NCBI GenBank assembly: GCA_020432595.1
Contig: JAGQGA010000148.1
Location: 1-9,776 of the forward strand
Reading direction: 5' to 3'
DNA from: Anaerolineales bacterium
Lineage (GTDB): Bacteria > Chloroflexota > Anaerolineae > Promineifilales > Promineifilaceae
DNA length: 9,776 nt
Shown here: piece after piece, positions 7,846-9,776 of the stretch
Layout: every line of letters starts with the position of its first letter
Position numbering within the stretch: the stretch's first letter is position 1
The notes under the pieces: generated by a model
What the model was told of the DNA's origin: nothing
Database searches by the model: none
What the model saw: only the letters and a program-made list of their open reading frames with translations
Program-made: the position numbers and the translations under genes

Positions 7846-8985
7846 CTATTGGGCAATGCCCATCTCCTCGACAAAGCCAAAGACCCCCATCCCCGAATAG
7901 CCACGTGGCAGCGGCGGTGCTGGTTCAAAGGTGGATTGCAGCATCTGATTTGATTTTGTCTCGCTGCTTTTGACGATGCCATACAGCACTTCCAGCGCGT
8001 GATAGGCCATCTCTTTATTGGCGCGGTTTGTTCTGCCCATTCGCATTGCCCAAGCCATTTCGGCCACGCCCAGCCCCCGACATTCATCAGAGAAGGCATG
8101 GCTTTGTGGCACGGCGGCCGGCTCCTTGTTGCCCTTCAAAATAACACGAACCTCGCCTCCAAAACCATTGGGGTCAGCCATATACAGGATGCCCATCGTG
8201 CCAAATAGAACTAGACTAGGCTTTTCTGGCAAAATAAAGATGGAGTTGGTGTCAAACAAGACGTTGCCCACTGTGCCCCGCGCAAAATGCAGGATGCCAG
8301 CCATGAGATTTTCGCTTTTAATCTGGAACGGTTCGCCAAATTTCTCCAGTGAATAGTTCGGTCTCTCTGGCCTTCTTGTTTGTACAACCCCAGACACTTC
8401 CGTGACCGGTCCCAAGATGCTCAACAGCGCGGTGATGTAGTAAATGCCCACATCAAAGCCAATGCCTCCACCTTCCTGCGCCGTAAAAGGGAAGGCGCGA
8501 TTGAGAATCTCGCCATCTCTCGTCAGCGCACAGTAACAGGACGAAACTTCGCCAATCATGCCGCTATCCACTACATAGCGAGCCGTTTGAATGGCTGCCC
8601 CTAAAAAGGTATCGGGAGCCGCACCCAAATAGAGGTTGTTTTGGTTGGCGATTTGCACAAGCTCGGCGGCGTGTTCTAGCTTGACGGACAAAACCTTTTC
8701 GGTGTAAACGTGCTTGCCCCCTTCGAGAAGCTGTTTGGTAACAGGATAATGGGCGACCGGTGTCGTCAGATTAACCACAATTTCGATGGACTCGTCCGCC
8801 AATATCTCCTCCATCGTCATCACTTTGATACCGTATTTTTGGGCGGCGGCTTGCGCCTTCTCCTCATCAAGATCACAGCAACCAACAACATCAAGGATGT
8901 TAAATTTAGTTGTCATCGTTTGCAGATAGGCATTGCTGATCACGCCGCAGCCGACAATGGCTGTTTTTACGGGTTGAATTTTCAT
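7846..8985 (-). CDS. Gfo/Idh/MocA family oxidoreductase
   Basis: This 379-residue NAD(P)-dependent dehydrogenase of the Gfo/Idh/MocA family acts on sugars, inositols or related polyols. The N-terminal Rossmann domain shows AIVGCGVISNAYL (9-21) for dinucleotide binding, CCDLDEEKA at the end of strand 2, NLTTPVAHYPV (72-82), and the catalytic-lysine motif as TEKVLSV (Lys97; EKP in most members, here EKV). The C-terminal domain has GGGIGFDVGIYYITALLSILGP (split here as GGGIGFDVG and IYYITALLSILGP), where the usual D-x-G-x-H is Asp178...Tyr182, so the common catalytic histidine is a tyrosine. The start at 8985 has an AAGGAAG site eight bases upstream. Its stop is 12 nt before the BKACE start, placing it first in the tight operon that continues to the hydrolase and EamA genes. 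The substrate is not identifiable. Confidence 0.9.
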   Translation of the reverse strand: MKIQPVKTAIVGCGVISNAYLQTMTTKFNILDVVGCCDLDEEKAQAAAQKYGIKVMTMEEILADESIEIVVNLTTPVAHYPVTKQLLEGGKHVYTEKVLSVKLEHAAELVQIANQNNLYLGAAPDTFLGAAIQTARYVVDSGMIGEVSSCYCALTRDGEILNRAFPFTAQEGGGIGFDVGIYYITALLSILGPVTEVSGVVQTRRPERPNYSLEKFGEPFQIKSENLMAGILHFARGTVGNVLFDTNSIFILPEKPSLVLFGTMGILYMADPNGFGGEVRVILKGNKEPAAVPQSHAFSDECRGLGVAEMAWAMRMGRTNRANKEMAYHALEVLYGIVKSSETKSNQMLQSTFEPAPPLPRGYSGMGVFGFVEEMGIAQ

Positions 8986-9022
8986 CGTTTTTACTTCCTT
9001 CTTGGGTTAATTTTTGTTCTCG

Positions 9023-9130
9023 CTAATCCTTAAGCCGATAAGCGACAAAGGCGATGGTGCGGTTATCTGGCGACCAGGAGTTGACGTTGATTGTCCCTTG
9101 TCGTAATGTTTCAATATCTATTGGGTTGCC
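9023..9130 (-). pseudogene. C-terminal stub of a TolB/PD40-type beta-propeller gene
   Basis: Directly after the stop of the VOC gene, one minus-strand frame reads GNPIDIETLRQGTI then NVNSWSPDNRTIAFVAYR, LKD and TAG (9025-9023): 35 residues. The NSWSPDNRTIAFVAYR segment matches the WSPDGKxIAFVS blade repeat of TolB/WD40-like (PD40) propellers. There is no start codon, no ribosome site and no upstream partner; the stub begins inside or against the VOC stop at 9137-9135. I read it as the last blade of a gene whose body has been deleted or replaced by the VOC gene. A chance match is possible because only about sixteen residues carry the signature. Confidence 0.5.
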
Positions 9131-9134
9131 TCTA

Positions 9135-9641
9135 CTATTTTAATTCAGCCAGCGGAACGGCCGTTTCGCTCAATAACGCGGCAAACAACTCCCCATAATC
9201 CCCTTGGTGATTCACGCTAAGTTCAAGACCCAACTGCTCTTTGGCATCCACATAACTGTAAGACCCACCAGGAAAGTAGCCAATATGATAGGGAAGCCCC
9301 ACCCCAATCTCCGAGAGCGTTTGTTGAAAAACTTTACGGTCATCAACCAGCAGACAAAAATGAAAGACCCCCTGTCCATTTTTCTCCAGAAATGTCCGCC
9401 ACGGGCTGGGGGTCTCCCCTGGCTGGATCAGTTCCAGCACAAAACCATCAAGCTGATATTTAGCCACCTGACAATCTTTGTATTCCGCTGATTTACCGTG
9501 GGTGTAGTGAAGAATGCCATCGGGAAAGATCGTTTCTATCTTCGCCTCCGGCATCCCCAACACTTTTGACCAATTGGCATTAGCCTGCTTTACATCGTGC
9601 ACCACCACACATATTTGGGTAATGCTTCTGTTCTTTACCAT
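9135..9641 (-). CDS. VOC-superfamily (glyoxalase fold) protein
   Basis: This 168-residue vicinal-oxygen-chelate protein is made of two beta-alpha-beta-beta-beta modules. The four metal-ligand positions of the fold can be assigned: Gln9 (ITQICVVVHDV), Glu70 (GFVLELIQP), His94 (GVFHFCLLVDD) and Glu140 (LGLELSV). This ligand set (His/Gln, Glu/Gln, His, Glu) is that of glyoxalase I, methylmalonyl-CoA epimerase and related lyases or isomerases. Length and the opening ITQICVVVHDV...WSKVLGMP resemble epimerase-like members, but the exact reaction is uncertain. The ATG at 9641 is preceded by GAGG about eleven bases away (9656-9653), a rather long spacing. It is the first gene of the minus-strand series in this window. 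Its end carries an ACGGCCGT palindrome (9157-9164) read as Thr-Ala-Val in ETAVPLAELK. Confidence 0.87.
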   Translation of the reverse strand: MVKNRSITQICVVVHDVKQANANWSKVLGMPEAKIETIFPDGILHYTHGKSAEYKDCQVAKYQLDGFVLELIQPGETPSPWRTFLEKNGQGVFHFCLLVDDRKVFQQTLSEIGVGLPYHIGYFPGGSYSYVDAKEQLGLELSVNHQGDYGELFAALLSETAVPLAELK

Positions 9642-9699
9642 AAGGCTTTCTTCCTCTTTTTCAACATTTCATCTCAATCTATACCCGTAAAGGGTCTAA

Positions 9700-9768
9700 A
9701 CTGGCATTTTTGTGGAGACCAGAGACTGGGAATCTCCAGTCTCCAATCTCCTTTCTCAGAATGCCAAT
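9700..9768. repeat. Nested inverted repeat with internal 7-bp tandem units
   Basis: Outer arms TGGCATT (9702-9708) and AATGCCA (9760-9766) are exact inverted copies, with partial matching on either side. Inside, GAGACTGG (9722-9729) pairs with CCAGTCTC (9736-9743) around a 6-nt loop. The right arm is part of a three-unit tandem run of A(A/G)TCTCC. The patch lies upstream of the VOC start and encodes nothing. It could be a small palindromic intergenic element or a minisatellite-like repeat. It has no U-tract, so I do not call it a terminator. Confidence 0.5.
9731..9751. repeat. 7-bp tandem repeat, three units
   Basis: Units AATCTCC (9731-9737), AGTCTCC (9738-9744) and AATCTCC (9745-9751) abut exactly. 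Related units in the opposite orientation (GGAGACC, AGAGACTGG) precede them at 9714-9729. Confidence 0.6.
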
Positions 9769-9776
9769 TTATGACT

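Noticed and set aside
9676..9695. Terminator-like ACCC...GGGT hairpin
   Set aside because: The stem is only four base pairs and has no T-tract on either strand.

Overview
The window is a stretch of bacterial chromosome or metagenome contig with a base composition near 50% GC. Every recognisable gene lies on the minus strand, so transcription runs from high to low coordinates. Nothing in it fixes the taxon. The gene mix (CocE-type hydrolase, BKACE/DUF849 enzyme, Gfo/Idh/MocA oxidoreductase, several aldo/keto reductases, EamA and MFS exporters) and the extreme density of the palindrome ACGGCCGT would suit a Chloroflexota-like (Anaerolineae/Ardenticatenia-type) genome, but that is inference.

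In transcription order: a nested inverted/tandem repeat patch at the right edge (9700-9768); a VOC/glyoxalase-fold protein (9135-9641); a 36-codon C-terminal scrap of a TolB/PD40 beta-propeller gene (9023-9130); a Gfo/Idh/MocA oxidoreductase (7846-8985); a BKACE/DUF849 gene split by a one-base loss (7085-7833); a CocE/NonD hydrolase (5370-7088), whose ATG overlaps the BKACE stop; an EamA drug/metabolite transporter (4432-5367); a carboxymuconolactone-decarboxylase-family protein (4033-4356); an intact aldo/keto reductase (3018-3995); a collapsed chimeric aldo/keto reductase remnant (2794-2989); an MFS transporter related to sugar-efflux carriers (1535-2755); a second aldo/keto reductase broken by a 4-bp tandem duplication (391-1372); and the 5' part of an NTF2-like/DUF4440 protein running off the left edge (1-304).

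Spacing is tight from 8985 down to 4432: 12 nt between oxidoreductase and BKACE, an ATGA overlap from BKACE to hydrolase, and 2 nt from hydrolase to EamA. These four genes therefore look like one operon, probably for uptake or breakdown of a small organic acid, ester or amide whose identity cannot be read from the sequence. The aldo/keto reductases, VOC and CMD-family proteins fit the same oxidative/catabolic theme. No regulator, RNA gene, transposase or CRISPR array is visible.

The two most unusual things are (1) twelve exact copies of the 8-bp palindrome ACGGCCGT, spread through coding and noncoding DNA, and (2) four broken or vestigial genes in under 10 kb, each with a readable mechanism: a 4-bp duplication, a one-base loss in a G run, an internal deletion fusing two aldo/keto reductase types, and a C-terminal stub. 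I see no convincing new defence or mobile system here.
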